A stretch of 64,000 nt of DNA from NCBI RefSeq assembly GCF_002810445.1, contig NZ_NEXS01000010.1, forward strand, positions 1 to 64,000, in the 5' to 3' direction. Position numbers and translations under genes: made by a program. Each line of letters opens with the position of its first letter. Position 1 is the stretch's first letter. The notes beneath the pieces are model-generated. The model made no database searches. It saw only the letters and a list, made by a program, of their open reading frames with translations, and had not been told where the DNA came from. Positions 63,195-64,000 of the stretch are shown here, piece after piece. The stretch comes from Advenella sp. S44. GTDB lineage: Bacteria; Pseudomonadota; Gammaproteobacteria; Burkholderiales; Burkholderiaceae_B.

Positions 63195-64000
63195 ATGGCA
63201 TCAATACCTATTACGCCATCGGATATTTCAGGCCGTATGGAGCGGCTGCCGATGACCAGCTATCAGACCAAGCTTTTCTGTATTATTGCGACGGCCTGGT
63301 TTTTTGATTCGATGGATCTGGGCGTTATGACCTTTATCCTGGGCTCGATCAAAGCCGAATTCGGGCTGACCGTCGCGCAAACAGGCGTCGTGGCCAGCGC
63401 CAGTTTTCTTGGCATGCTGCTCGGTGCGGCGGTCGCTGGCGTGCTGGCAGACAAATTCGGCCGCAAGCCCGTATTTCAGGTCAGCATGGTTTTCTGGGGG
63501 CTGGGCAGCCTGTTCTGTGCGCTTTCCCCTGACGCCAATATGCTGATTGCCAGTCGTATCGTGCTCGGATTTGGCATGGGCATGGAGTTTCCGGTAGGCC
63601 TGTCGATTGTGTCGGAAATTGTGCCCTCCAATCGCCGCGGCAAATACTTGGCAATACTCGAAGGTTTCTGGCCCATCGGCTTTATCTGCTCCGGTCTGCT
63701 CAGTTATCTGCTGCTCGATTCCATTGGCTGGCGTGGCATCTTCTTTGTACTGGCCGTTCCTGCCGTCTTTGTGTTCTATATTCGTCGCCATGTGCCCGAA
63801 TCACCCCGCTGGCTTTCAGACTCGGGACAAAGTGAAAAAGCCGACACCGTCATGACGACCATGGAAAATCATGTCCGCAAAACGCTTGATAACAAGGAAT
63901 TGCCGCCCGTGGTCACGCTGCCTCCCAGCGCCGCCCAGTCCAATAGCGGCAATAGTTTCTCTGAACTGTGGAAAGGCGAATACGGCCGTCGCACGCTGAT
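63195..64000 (+). CDS. MFS transporter, N-terminal part (runs off the window)
   Basis: The first 268 residues of a major-facilitator protein, open to the window edge. Signature blocks are FFDSMDLGVMTFILGSI in helix 1, GVLADKFGRKP between helices 2 and 3, GFGMGMEFPVGLSIVSE in helix 4 and the ESPRWL motif after helix 6. They place it near the sugar-porter/aromatic-acid (AAHS) group. GGAG precedes the ATG at 63195. It is the probable uptake partner of the GntR-controlled hydrolase and dehydrogenase. Confidence 0.92.
   Translation, partial: MASIPITPSDISGRMERLPMTSYQTKLFCIIATAWFFDSMDLGVMTFILGSIKAEFGLTVAQTGVVASASFLGMLLGAAVAGVLADKFGRKPVFQVSMVFWGLGSLFCALSPDANMLIASRIVLGFGMGMEFPVGLSIVSEIVPSNRRGKYLAILEGFWPIGFICSGLLSYLLLDSIGWRGIFFVLAVPAVFVFYIRRHVPESPRWLSDSGQSEKADTVMTTMENHVRKTLDNKELPPVVTLPPSAAQSNSGNSFSELWKGEYGRRTL

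Overview
The window is chromosomal DNA of a betaproteobacterium, most probably order Burkholderiales, family Alcaligenaceae (Advenella-like; this is inference from gene content, not a database match). The grounds are a Bug-family tripartite-tricarboxylate binding protein, several LysR-regulated catabolic clusters, a ybgC-tolQRAB-pal-cpoB locus placed after proS, a 6S RNA gene beside zapA, and GC-rich codon use. About 60 protein genes are supported. There are no rRNA or tRNA genes and no CRISPR array.

Layout. 1-300: 3' end of an IS3-type transposase. 472-5383: LysR regulator, then MFS transporter, DUF2848 protein and amidase, a probable uptake-and-hydrolysis operon. 5476-7100: a visibly AT-richer insert with an unrecognised polytopic membrane protein and a broken small gene. 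7329-9058: Lrp-type regulator divergent from hppD (tyrosine catabolism). 9267-17042: housekeeping genes (msrA, cytochrome c, lgt, SIMPL protein, 6S RNA, zapA and a ZapB-like partner, a beta-hydroxyacid dehydrogenase, rppH, proS). 17096-22562: the Tol-Pal envelope locus. 22637-28910: alpha/beta hydrolase, ClC antiporter, periplasmic copper chaperone, a frameshifted glutathione S-transferase, a DJ-1/PfpI protein, DedA, and a solitary amino-acid binding protein. 29195-34833: a Fur-box-preceded siderophore ABC importer followed by a fused PabB-PabC. 35075-40209: PHB-depolymerase-like esterase, adenine deaminase, and a cyanide-insensitive-type cytochrome bd operon with a DUF2474 subunit. 40443-46513: a LysR/Bug/hydrolase cluster, a class II aldolase, an SMR exporter, FMN reductase and nitroreductase. 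46685-51838: a complete MarR-controlled FUSC/DUF1656/HlyD/outer-membrane-factor efflux operon. 51849-55580: a two-gene bacterial NHEJ operon (ku, ligD). 55706-59707: arsC-like protein, metY, EamA and LysE exporters. 59841-64000: GntR regulator divergent from a hydrolase, iron-dependent alcohol dehydrogenase and MFS transporter, cut by the window edge.

Much of the accessory content follows one pattern: a one-component regulator divergent from or heading a small uptake-plus-hydrolase/dehydrogenase operon, which suggests a versatile organic-acid and aromatic degrader. No unmistakable new defence or mobile system is visible. The least explained parts are the AT-rich membrane-protein island with its broken neighbour, the DUF2848/amidase operon, and the GntR hydrolase/dehydrogenase cluster.
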